From: Seminavis robusta
Lineage: Eukaryota > Bacillariophyta > Bacillariophyceae > Naviculales > Naviculaceae
NCBI GenBank assembly: GCA_903772945.1
Contig: CAICTM010000247.1
Span: 1 to 64,000, forward strand
Direction of reading: 5' to 3'
Length of the DNA stretch: 64,000 nt
Below are positions 10,802-19,206 of the stretch, in pieces. The notes below the pieces were generated by a model, which saw only the letters and a program-made list of their open reading frames with translations, did not search any database and was not told the DNA's origin. A program made the translations under genes and the position numbers. Position 1 is the first letter of the stretch. Every line of letters begins with the position of its first letter.

Positions 10802-11399
10802 GCAATAGACTTGGCTTTGGCTGGGAAAAGATAATAGCCAGCAGATGCCGGCAATTCGCGACACGAGTGCAACGAATCCGTCTTCTTTGTCGAGTCAACA
10901 ATCATCAAACCCCGCCAGGGATATCCGCTGACAAGGGCTGCATTTACACCAACGAGAACACAAAACACAACCACACTTTGTACCAAAATCTATTACGTAG
11001 TACCAGTAGTCTCAAGGAGAAATGCCTTTCTAGCTAGTTTGCTCCAAGGGCTTCTTTTATATGCAGCTGTCGCTCCTATCCTCTTCCGGAACCTGTTGTC
11101 GCACTCTTTTCATGATACCGGAAACTTCCAGTGCCAACATTGGCTCCTTGATGGCTGCTGCACCTCCAAGTCTCTGCAGAGAATCACAAAAGTGTAGCGA
11201 TGGAATATACCCAGCCTAATGGCTGCTGCTATTTTACATCCGTACCTGGTACCAGTATTGGTGCGCACAGAGCTGGACCTGTACGGTATAATGGGACCAT
11301 TTCCTCCTTGCCGCGACGAACTCGCGCTTGAAAGCACGCTCCTTATTGCCATTACCAGCCAGTGGCTGGAGGGTCAAGCATGGCTCATTCCCGTTGCTT
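10802..11399. other. Intergenic between convergent genes
   Basis: Spacer between the helicase and the glycosyltransferase-like gene. Plus-strand ORFs running through it continue antisense into the neighbour and have no recognisable domain. GGTACC-type palindromes occur near 10998 and 11246. Confidence 0.4.
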
Positions 11400-12785
11400 C
11401 TACTTCAGGGTCCCTTCCAACACTGTCGTCGACTCACGGAGTACAAAGGAATGGTTGTGGCATGTCAAATCAAACTGTCCATCAGATGTGTTGTATCCTA
11501 CTCGACAATCTCCTCCATGCGGGACCATGCAGTAGTTTCGATTCGTCTCTCGCACCGATGCTGGCAAGTCTTTCTTCAGGTGCATGGCAAACACGCCTTC
11601 ACCATGATAGTTTGAGTCCTCCTTCCGAAATTTGTCTAGCGCGTTCGAATTTATACCAATGCCTACCCTCGTATACGGAGCAAACTTGGACCAAATAATA
11701 GGTTGGTCAGCTGGTACTTCGGAGTAATTGGAACTTACGACAAGTCCTTGTTTTTGAAAGTATCCTCCAACATGACGCCCATAACGGGGGAATCCATGAG
11801 GCTGCAAATGGCCATTATCTCCGCATTGGACAGTAAAGTTTTCGGATGAAGGTGTCATATCCGAATAGGTCTTGGCGAGTGCATACCACAATCCATTCTG
11901 GTCGGCATGGATCCAGTTGTATTTTTTGCAAGCACCAACTCTGTCAAAGTTCCCATTCGGACACAAGCCTTGACCATAGGTCATCCAGTTTCCCAGCATT
12001 TTCCTTCCAAAGTCCGAGTTGCGTATCAGAATGGCAAAGCTTGAGAATAGAAACTGAAACTGACTATCCTTGGCATGGCCGTCTTCCGGAACAATGACTT
12101 GCACGTTGGTGAGATGGTGCTGGTCCAGATCTGCCAGAATGGTTTCCAAGGGGACTGCCAAGTCGGCAAACAAGTAGTCCACATCAGCCCACAAGATCCA
12201 GTCGTATCCGTGCTTTTTATCCAACAACTCTAGCAACTGTGGTACTCGGTGCCAATGACCCCAATCCAGGAAACAAAGTCGTTCGGAGGTGTCATTGCGG
12301 GATCGAATGTGATCAGGGAATCCCCAACGCATATTGAAGAAATAGTCGTAACCCCAGTAGTCCGCATAACACGCCTTGTTGATCAAATGAGGGAAAAACT
12401 CAGAGTCCATGGGTGGGGCATCTTGTGTGCGCTGTTTGGTCACAAAGTTGGAGAGAATGGCAATGCGAGGTTTTTTCGTGGTTCCAGGTCTTTGGGGTTG
12501 ATCTGTCTTGGCAATTTGGATTGGCACTATCGTTCCTGTTTTATTTCCAGCTTCGTCTTTGGCAACAGTAGTGGCTTTCAACGTCCTTCGAACATCATCC
12601 TCATTGAACCAATCCTTAAACGTGCCAGACTGATGTCGAGAAAAGGTAACATCGGATACAATGACACCGAGCAGGAAAAAACTTGCAAGTACGATGAAGA
12701 CAGCCCCTCGTCTTTTTGCCATGTCTTTGGTGCTGTTGTTACAGCTTTGTGGATCATGGATCATGTGATCATGTGAAGGCTGCAT
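11400..12785 (-). CDS. Type II membrane glycosyltransferase-like protein
   Basis: 461 aa, intronless. A short cytosolic tail is followed by one membrane span (about 27-45, FIVLASFFLLGVIV) and a long lumenal domain, the layout of a Golgi glycosyltransferase. KPRIAILSNFVT opens the domain and WILWADVDYLF (about 198-208) carries a DxD-type metal/nucleotide-sugar site with the surrounding hydrophobics of GT-A enzymes; NWIHADQNGLWY and HVGGYF follow. The arrangement recalls the GT34 (GMA12/MNN10) group and DUF273-type proteins, but donor and acceptor are not readable. Sequons such as NDT and NFT suggest glycosylation. An internal Met at 12722, just before the anchor, is an alternative start. Confidence 0.7.
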   Translation of the reverse strand: MQPSHDHMIHDPQSCNNSTKDMAKRRGAVFIVLASFFLLGVIVSDVTFSRHQSGTFKDWFNEDDVRRTLKATTVAKDEAGNKTGTIVPIQIAKTDQPQRPGTTKKPRIAILSNFVTKQRTQDAPPMDSEFFPHLINKACYADYWGYDYFFNMRWGFPDHIRSRNDTSERLCFLDWGHWHRVPQLLELLDKKHGYDWILWADVDYLFADLAVPLETILADLDQHHLTNVQVIVPEDGHAKDSQFQFLFSSFAILIRNSDFGRKMLGNWMTYGQGLCPNGNFDRVGACKKYNWIHADQNGLWYALAKTYSDMTPSSENFTVQCGDNGHLQPHGFPRYGRHVGGYFQKQGLVVSSNYSEVPADQPIIWSKFAPYTRVGIGINSNALDKFRKEDSNYHGEGVFAMHLKKDLPASVRETNRNYCMVPHGGDCRVGYNTSDGQFDLTCHNHSFVLRESTTVLEGTLK

Positions 12786-13701
12786 CGTGACAGAGAGCGA
12801 TGCGGCTACGTACTGCGAAGGACGGGCTTGGGAAGGAAATTTTTAGTCACAGAACGTTGAATTGTGGGCTGAAGTGTGGTTGGGACATCGGGACCGCTGC
12901 TGCAGCTTTTGCCAGATGCTGCGGGCTGCGGACTTCCAAATCTTTGCCAGGTGCTGGATAAGCCAGTATAGGCTGCAAAGCGCCATTGTCATCATCCACG
13001 ACCATACGTAACATCTCGAGACGACAAGAGATCATAATACATGCATCTTCTACTTCGCTCTCTCGCTAATGGCATCAGTTCTCCACGATGGAAAAGACAA
13101 TGTAGTTCATTTTCCAGCTGGTTTTGATTGGGAGGAAGAGGATCGTCGCTCTTGTAGGGGATCGGAGGCAAGACGAAGCAAATTGTTTGGACTTACTATC
13201 ACAAGCAGACAGATTTACGACAGCGTTTAAAGAAGAACTGCCCGCAGTGGTGGTGTCGTCGGAAGAAGAGGGATAACAGCAAGCAGAGACCGATGCCAAA
13301 GATCTCTTGCGCAACGTTTGAATACTGCGGGGCCGATGCAGACCATCTGCTTTTTGCATTGGAAGATTTCTGGCAAGCTTGTTGGAGGTACCGTAGACTA
13401 GTGTGCCGCTCTTGAAAGTACCGGTACTTGTAGAAGGTAAAACTGATCTAATCAAGGTAAAGGGTACAAACAGAGTTGTTTTTTCTTTACTAGTAGTTCC
13501 GGTATCGTCCAAAGCAGCTCAGCCTGGCCTTACCGTAGAATGGAACTACGTTGCCATCATCAGTTCTATGTTTAAAATGTAACCTTCAGTGTCATCATTC
13601 TCCAGAAGCTTCTCGGCAATTGCACACGAGAAGTAGACTATCATGGAGTCATTCTCTAGGATTGAATTCATCTTGTCTATTCTACATCTCTTCTGCCCGA
13701 T
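12786..13701. other. Intergenic, no supported gene
   Basis: About 900 bp without a convincing gene. A Ser/Thr-rich minus-strand frame (13075-13512) lacks an ATG at its 5' end and has no domain; it might be part of an unrecognised exon. TACCGGTAC-type palindromes occur near 13390 and 13420. Confidence 0.35.
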
Positions 13702-14184
13702 CTAGAACTCCGGCACCAGTTGAAGGTTCCATCCCATTTGTTGGCAGTACTCCTGCACTTGCTCTGCGGTGTATTGGGTTGGTACAGGGTCATCCCAACC
13801 AGGGTAACCCACGGCAATCATTTCTGCAAAATGCTGGCATTCAAATGGAGACTCGAAGGCCATCAAGATGTATTGTCCCCCTCCCCTGGGCCATTCTGTT
13901 GTATGGACACCTTCGTTTTCTGCGCCTGGGTTATAGACGATAACATAAACAGCTTCTGGAATGACAGAGTTCGCATTGTTAAAGGCCAACTCGAGGTACT
14001 GTTCCTCCTGCTTTTCAATGGTGCCAAGCCCAAAGAAAAGACGCGAAGACGAGGGATTGGTTGATTGCCGAACAGCGAAAGCCCGAGAAGTAGGGCTGAA
14101 CGCGGCAGCGGTGGCCACAGAGAGCAGGAAGAACGTAAAGCAAACCGAAACGATCCTCACAGTAGTCATGGTGTTGGATACCAT
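13702..14184 (-). CDS. Plastid-targeted DUF3110 family protein
   Basis: 160 aa. The N-terminus is a signal peptide (VRIVSVCFTFFLLSVATAAA) followed directly by FSPTSRAF, the Phe-led diatom plastid transit motif. The mature part contains AVYVIVYNPGAENEGVHT, YILMAFESPFECQHFAEMI and YCQQMGWNLQLVPEF, which match DUF3110, a small family of cyanobacteria and plastid-bearing eukaryotes of unknown function. The frame is open upstream to 14268, but the ATG at 14184 puts the signal peptide at the N-terminus. A stromal location is inferred. Confidence 0.8.
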   Translation of the reverse strand: MVSNTMTTVRIVSVCFTFFLLSVATAAAFSPTSRAFAVRQSTNPSSSRLFFGLGTIEKQEEQYLELAFNNANSVIPEAVYVIVYNPGAENEGVHTTEWPRGGGQYILMAFESPFECQHFAEMIAVGYPGWDDPVPTQYTAEQVQEYCQQMGWNLQLVPEF

Positions 14185-14350
14185 AATCAATCGACATTTA
14201 TTTGGTGATGTGTGGGTCGAGGGTTGTGTGACTTGTGTTGTGGAGGATCTTCGCTTCTTCGTCGGCAAAGAGCGTGTCCATCATTGGACGCAGGTACGTC
14301 AGCGTTAAGTCCCGCCAAGACAGGCTTTTAAAACTACCGGTAACAGTAAT

Positions 14351-15212
14351 TAAGTCAGCGGGAGCTGCGATACCTCGGCAGAAAGACAGATGGAAGAAGG
14401 AGGATTATGTTTGAGATTGCACCCTTCTTTCAAGCTAGCCCTGGCGACAACACCCGACTTCGTCGTGTGTTGCAACACCCGACTACGCCGTGTGTTGCCG
14501 CCCGCTACTCTATAGTTTACCAGCTGCCATTCCCTTATTGTAACTCTAACCTTTACAGCTCCTGCTGGCTTATTGTGCTGTTGTGCTGATTGCACCAACC
14601 TTAAATATTAATGACTTATTCCTACCCCTAACTTGTATTGAACCATCAATGTTCAGTTTTGTTGGCTTATGACTATCTCTATCCTTATACTTTGGCTTCA
14701 CCGGAATAGGAAATAGGAAATAGGAAATATGATATAGGAAATAGGAAATAGCATTAAATCAGCGGGAGCTGCGATACCTCGGCAGAAAGACAGATAGAAG
14801 AAGGAGGATCATGTTCGAGATTGCACCCATCTTTCAAGCCAGCCCTGGCGACAACACCCGACTACGTCGTGTGTTGCCGCCCGGTATCATTCGTTCCCTC
14901 AGTGCAACCTTCTTTATTAAGCTAGCCCTGGCGACAACACCCGACTACGTCGTGTGTTGCCGCCCGCTACTCTATAATTTACCAGCTGCCATTTCCTTAT
15001 TGTAACTCTAACCTTTACAGCTCCTGCTGGCTTATTGTGCTGTTGTGCTGATTGCACTAACCTTAAATATTAATGATTTATTCCTACCCCTAACTTGTAT
15101 TGAACCATCAATGTTCAGTTTTGTTGGCTTATATGACCATCTCTATCCTTATACTTTGGCTTCACCGGAATAGGAAATAGGAAATAGGAAAAAGGAAATA
15201 GGAAATAGCATT
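14351..15212. repeat. Two tandem copies of a ~400-450 bp repeat
   Basis: Copy 1 (14351-14754) and copy 2 (14755-15212) both begin AA(G/A)TCAGCGGGAGCTGCGAT and end in runs of TAGGAAA followed by TAGCATT. Each includes the inverted-repeat block CAACACCCGACTACGTCG then TGTTG, present about four times in all; copy 2 contains an extra internal duplication around it. A short third fragment reappears at about 16316-16355 after the inserted element. No coding potential. Confidence 0.75.
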
Positions 15213-15308
15213 AAAGGGGTTGAGAACTCAGGCAGTTTACCTGCCGAGGTTAAAGGGGTTGAGAACTCAGGCAGTTTACCTGCCGAGGTAAAGGGGTTGA
15301 GAACTCAG
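15213..15308. repeat. 38-39 bp tandem repeat with internal hairpin
   Basis: Two full units and a truncated third of AAAGGGGTTGAGAACTCAGG followed by CAGTTTACCTGCCGAGGT(T). CTCAGGCAG and CTGCCGAG form a hairpin around TTTAC. The third unit is interrupted by the inverted-repeat element that starts at 15309, and further units follow it at 16292-16420. Confidence 0.75.
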
Positions 15309-16291
15309 GCCAGTCTCTACCGGAGCGACTAAAGTAGCGACTAAGCCATATTTTGTAGTTTAGTCCATAGTTTAGTCTCTTGGGGTGTCTACTCAAGTGA
15401 CTAAACGTCATACGGACTAAAGCCTTTAGTCGAAATGTTGGTTCACCGACTAAAGGGAGGCTGGTTTAGTCGGTGAGCGAGCGTAAGGACTAAAGATTGT
15501 TTAAGAACAGCAAATAAATCCAACAGAAAACAATACAACTGCATGCCACCGAGTTGGATAACAAAATCAGCCTCATTGCACAGCCTCACTATCAGAGCAT
15601 CGCGACAGAGCTGATAGAGTAGAGGTGCAAAGGATCGAACGATCCAATGATAGTAGAGATGCAAATGATCGAACGGATCCAATGATAGTAGAGGTGCAAA
15701 GGATCGTTCGACGATCCAATGATAGTAGAGGTGCAAAGGATCGTTCGACGATCGATGATAGTAGAGGTGCAAACGATCCAATGAATGATAGTAGAGGTGC
15801 AAACGATCGTTCAACGATCGAATGATAGTAGAGGTGCAAACGATCGATCGAACGATTGAATGATACCGGTACTAGTAGTAGAGGTGCAAACGATCGATTG
15901 AACGATTGACAGAGGAGAGGTGCATTGCAATGGTGTGTTTTGAGTTTTGTTATCTCAAAAAAGTAATCACTTCAATTAAGTCTTTGTTTGAGTCCTATAA
16001 ATCCACCATGCTGATAGAATATTGGTAGCCCACCAAGCGATCACTTTTGTTAAATCGTTTTTGAGTCCTTTAAGTCCAGCACCCTGCAATGGATTTAGTC
16101 GCTGGTGTTTGTTTAGTCCCACGGTAGACACCACGTTTTGACTAAAAACTCGACTAAATTGTTTAGTCCGAGATTTAGTCATCTGCTGGTACACACCACC
16201 ATTACTAAAGGATAATGACTAAATCTTGAACTAAACAACCACCTAAAGGATTCCTTTAGTGGGTCCCTTAGTCGCTCCGGTTGAGACCGGC
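15309..16291. mobile_element. 983-bp inverted-repeat element inserted in tandem repeat
   Basis: Left end GCCAGTCTCTACCGGAGCGA and right end (reverse complement GCCGGTCTCAACCGGAGCGA) form a terminal inverted repeat, continuing with GACTAA. The insertion splits a tandem-repeat unit and is flanked by CTCAG on both sides (15304-15308 and 16292-16296), a likely 5-bp target duplication; the junction is ambiguous by a couple of bases. TTTAGTC/GACTAAA occurs many times near both ends as a subterminal repeat. There is no transposase, so it is non-autonomous. Confidence 0.75.
15612..15920. repeat. ~41-bp tandem array inside the element
   Basis: About eight units of ATGATAGTAGAGGTGCAAA plus a GATCGTTCGACGATC-type palindrome lie in the middle of the inverted-repeat element. 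The TAGAGGTGCA core resembles that of the array at 425-705. ORFs across it are by-products of the repeat period and not genes. Confidence 0.75.
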
Positions 16292-16420
16292 CTCAGGCAG
16301 TTTACCTGTCGAGGTAATAGGAAATAGGAAATAGCATTTAAGTCAGCGGGAGCTAGAACTCAGGCAGTTTACCTGCCGAGGTAAAGGGGGTGAGGGCTCA
16401 GGCAGATAGACTGCCGAGGT
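16292..16420. repeat. Continuation of CTCAGGCAG hairpin repeat
   Basis: Beyond the inserted element the CTCAGGCAGTTTACCTG(C/T)CGAG unit resumes, then a fragment of the larger repeat (TAGGAAATAGCATTTAAGTC then AGCGGGAGCT), then two further, diverged hairpin units ending near 16420. Confidence 0.65.
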
Positions 16421-16787
16421 TAGTACCGGTACACAAGTACCGCCACAGATCAGATCTTAGTTCTTTAGCAAGATAGATGTGCTGATGAAGGGGCTAAGGA
16501 TGTCTAGCTAGCCAGAGTACCGTAGGGATGTACTGTACCAGGTACTGTGTTGTGTTGAAAATTTCAAAAACTAGGTCTCGACCGTCTGCAGCGTGAGAGT
16601 GTGAGCATTCAGGCAAGGGAATCTTCGCCACAACCCCATGACTTCACAATTTCAGTGGTCTTCTCGAGCAAAAGCATTCGGAGTGAATAACGATTCATCA
16701 ACGTGAAACAGGGCGAAAGCAACCGTCTCATTCTCGATCTTTACTGCTTGCGTTGTTGCTCCCTCAAACAGCCGAGAACGGGCGACC
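16421..16787. other. Intergenic upstream of zinc-ribbon gene
   Basis: It contains GTACCGGTAC and CTAGCTAGC palindromes (16423-16520). No gene is seen. Confidence 0.4.
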
Positions 16788-17165
16788 ATGGACGAAGATC
16801 TGCAATGCATTGATTGCGATTCGACGTTTGTCTTCACGGCAGGACAGCAACATTATTTTGAGCAGAAAGGATTTACTCCACCTAAACGATGCAAAGAATG
16901 CCGTGGGAAGAAGAAGGAGCTCCATAACAACATCTCGGAGGGCTTTCGCAACAACCATGTCACAAGGATCCCGGATGGGATTGTCAAGTGCTCTTGGTGT
17001 GGCAACGCAGGCCACAGGGAACCATATTGTAACTGGAAGAAACAGGCAACTTGCAAGATGTGCGGTACGATTGGATGGCCTTCTGGTGCAGGGTTTGCAA
17101 GCGGAATTAGAACCAATTGCGTCCGCATGGCTTGTGATTGTGATCAGCGTAAAGGTGCCAACTGA
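16788..17165 (+). CDS. Zinc-ribbon protein (zf-trcl type)
   Basis: 125 aa. The N-terminal half has CIDCDSTFVFTAGQQHYF followed by GFTPPKRCKECR, the signature of the 'probable zinc-binding domain' family (PF13451): two Cys pairs around an aromatic core. The second half has three more Cys/His clusters (CSWCGNAGHREPYC, CKMCG and a terminal CDCD), suggesting a second metal site. It is probably a small nucleic-acid- or protein-binding zinc protein; the molecular role of the family is unknown. The ATG is immediately upstream of the conserved domain and the gene is intronless. Confidence 0.8.
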   Translation: MDEDLQCIDCDSTFVFTAGQQHYFEQKGFTPPKRCKECRGKKKELHNNISEGFRNNHVTRIPDGIVKCSWCGNAGHREPYCNWKKQATCKMCGTIGWPSGAGFASGIRTNCVRMACDCDQRKGAN

Positions 17166-17486
17166 AGCCATAGTTATTGATCCGAATGGGCATCAGTGAT
17201 GCAGGGATGCTACTGGCTAATCTAGCGAGGAAGTGTCGCGTCATACAATCTATCCAGCCTGAAAACTATTGAGTTGTACGTCTTTCTAACTGCCGTAGGT
17301 TATGTAAAAAAAATAGTGTTCTCAGTCCTACAAGCGGCTCCGCTCACACCGCGTAGCTATCATTAGTTGGTTTCGTGAGGTTGGCCTTGTCAACGACCTG
17401 GCCCAAAAGGATTGTGAGTGACATGTCTATATCGAAATCCAACTGAAGGCATCCACACGCATTCCTTCTTCCCGTGCTGCAGAAGT
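17166..17486. other. Intergenic between convergent genes
   Basis: 3' spacer between the zinc-ribbon gene and the transporter gene. I see only an A run near 17310 and no gene. Confidence 0.4.
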
Positions 17487-18920
17487 CTAGTATGGTGTCG
17501 GCACTGACCGCGATGGAGGGAAGGAGACGTGCATCCACATGGAAAGACAGGCCAGCATTCCGCCAACCACCTGATTTCGTGTTATGGGCTCGTGGGAGAG
17601 CCACTTTTGGAACAAACCGGACAAGAGCACTCCAAAGATCAAAGCAAAGCCCTTTTGGACACTGCCAGCATACTTTGTCACAATTCCAACGAGCAATCCG
17701 CCAATGGCATGCGCTGCAATGGGCAGGAAGGTGACAGGTTTCCAGTGTCGCACAAGACCTTCACGATGGAGTTGTTTCCCGTCGGGGCTCCAAAGCAACG
17801 ACATCATCACCAGGAGTAGAGAAGCACTGCTGAGTTCCATTCCGTACAGATAGAGGTTGCGTCGATGATGCTGTAGCACCCTTTGGCCCAATGCCGCGGC
17901 CAAACCCGAGGTTAGGTTGGCGAGCAAGAGTGGCAGCACTCCTCGCGTAAAGTGATGTGGGTCACGAGGAATTGAGTTTCGTGCGACAACAGTTTGGCTG
18001 TTTGAGGTGTAGCATCTCGCGTCTGCTGCCAGCTGATCTTGGCCATGTCCCTGGTGGACACATAGACGAAGACTGTTCTTTCGCCTGTTGGACCAAGCAT
18101 TGCTGTTGTTGTCGTCGTCATGATTGACACGTGTGCCCATCCCGAGAGATTGTTGCGTGGATGGCACAGTGCATAGTGCTGCCTTTCTTCCCATGAAGAA
18201 TGTGAATGGAATGACATTTTCAATGACCAAAGCAGACGTCAACAAGAGAACGAGGGAGACCATTTGGAGTGCGGATTGTCGAATCCCCAACAAGTAGAAG
18301 CAGAACCACGCCGCGCTGATTGTTTTGGTTTGATTCAAAACACTGTAGGTGACAGGAGGCAAATGCTGATAGGCCATGAGTTTGGCATAGTTTTGAATGG
18401 CGTAGAGGGTTGCTGGGATCCCTGCCAGCTGGATCCATTGTCGTACTCTCCAACTTTGCAGCATTTTCATCCGCTGTGCTGGTGACACCAAAGACACGAA
18501 ACAGACAAAGCTGAGCGTAAACTTGCTGATTTCCTGTGCTACTAGAATGGAAGATCGACACAATTCACGGGGTACACATTTCTTTTGCAGAGTGGGCATG
18601 GCTCCAAACTGAAGCGCCAAAAGACCCATGGAAGTACCGGCAATGATCTGGTCGTGGGGTAGCGCATGGAGTAAGGTCGTCGTCGCCTCAGAAAAACGTC
18701 GAGGACACGCATGAGATTTTTGGATGACAATTTTGTGTTTTGGCGGAACACTGAGACTGGCAACTCTCGCCGGTATTCTACTGCTGACTGCAATGATCCC
18801 AGCTCTGGCGCGGTCAAGAGATAGGTGGGGCTGATGCGATGGCAGAGTGAAAGGGTCTGCTCTCCTGATGGAACAGGAGAACAAGAGGAGCAAGCTCGAG
18901 ATGGTGGAAAGGAGATTCAT
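17487..18920 (-). CDS. Nucleotide-sugar transporter (SLC35A-like)
   Basis: 477 aa, intronless, multi-pass membrane protein. The region around residue 170-200, PATLYAIQNYAKLMAYQHL followed by VTYSVLNQTKTISAA, matches the signature of the CMP-sialic acid/UDP-galactose transporter family (PF04142), and the C-terminus (LIFGVLLSGLFQ..) fits the last helices. Such proteins exchange nucleotide sugars for the nucleotide monophosphate across Golgi or ER membranes. About 80 residues precede the first conserved helix, starting with a signal-like stretch, and roughly 60 polar residues near the middle form a long loop. Secretory-pathway membrane is most likely; a plastid envelope location cannot be excluded. 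The substrate is not readable. Confidence 0.82.
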   Translation of the reverse strand: MNLLSTISSLLLLFSCSIRRADPFTLPSHQPHLSLDRARAGIIAVSSRIPARVASLSVPPKHKIVIQKSHACPRRFSEATTTLLHALPHDQIIAGTSMGLLALQFGAMPTLQKKCVPRELCRSSILVAQEISKFTLSFVCFVSLVSPAQRMKMLQSWRVRQWIQLAGIPATLYAIQNYAKLMAYQHLPPVTYSVLNQTKTISAAWFCFYLLGIRQSALQMVSLVLLLTSALVIENVIPFTFFMGRKAALCTVPSTQQSLGMGTRVNHDDDNNSNAWSNRRKNSLRLCVHQGHGQDQLAADARCYTSNSQTVVARNSIPRDPHHFTRGVLPLLLANLTSGLAAALGQRVLQHHRRNLYLYGMELSSASLLLVMMSLLWSPDGKQLHREGLVRHWKPVTFLPIAAHAIGGLLVGIVTKYAGSVQKGFALIFGVLLSGLFQKWLSHEPITRNQVVGGMLACLSMWMHVSFPPSRSVPTPY

Positions 18921-19206
18921 AGTCCAGTTCCTTCTTTATATTTCTTTCTTTTGTGAGAGGTTTGTTTTCTTTGGTGATCCCCAGCCCATACCGGTAGCAT
19001 GTGAGCCATATCAAGAAGCGAACTGGAGCTTGTGACGGATAAATAAACGGTGTCAAGAACTCCACAAAAAATGACAAGAAACACTCCCGCAAGTCAGTCG
19101 AGCTTCAGCCATGCAAACTGGGACACGGGGAAAACTCCACAATGGACACCGGTAGATCGGATCTTTCCGAAAACCCTCCTCTTCCAAAAGCGTCCTTGTC
19201 TGCTTC

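Noticed and set aside
13075-13512. 145-codon minus-strand frame as a gene
   Set aside because: No ATG at its start, no domain and a Ser/Thr-rich composition typical of chance frames.
15213-15310. CRISPR-like direct repeats of 38-39 bp
   Set aside because: The units are contiguous with no spacers, the genome is eukaryotic, and no cas gene is present; they are a simple tandem repeat.
15443-15839. Leu/Tyr/His-rich repetitive ORFs
   Set aside because: They arise from the 41-bp tandem array read in different frames.
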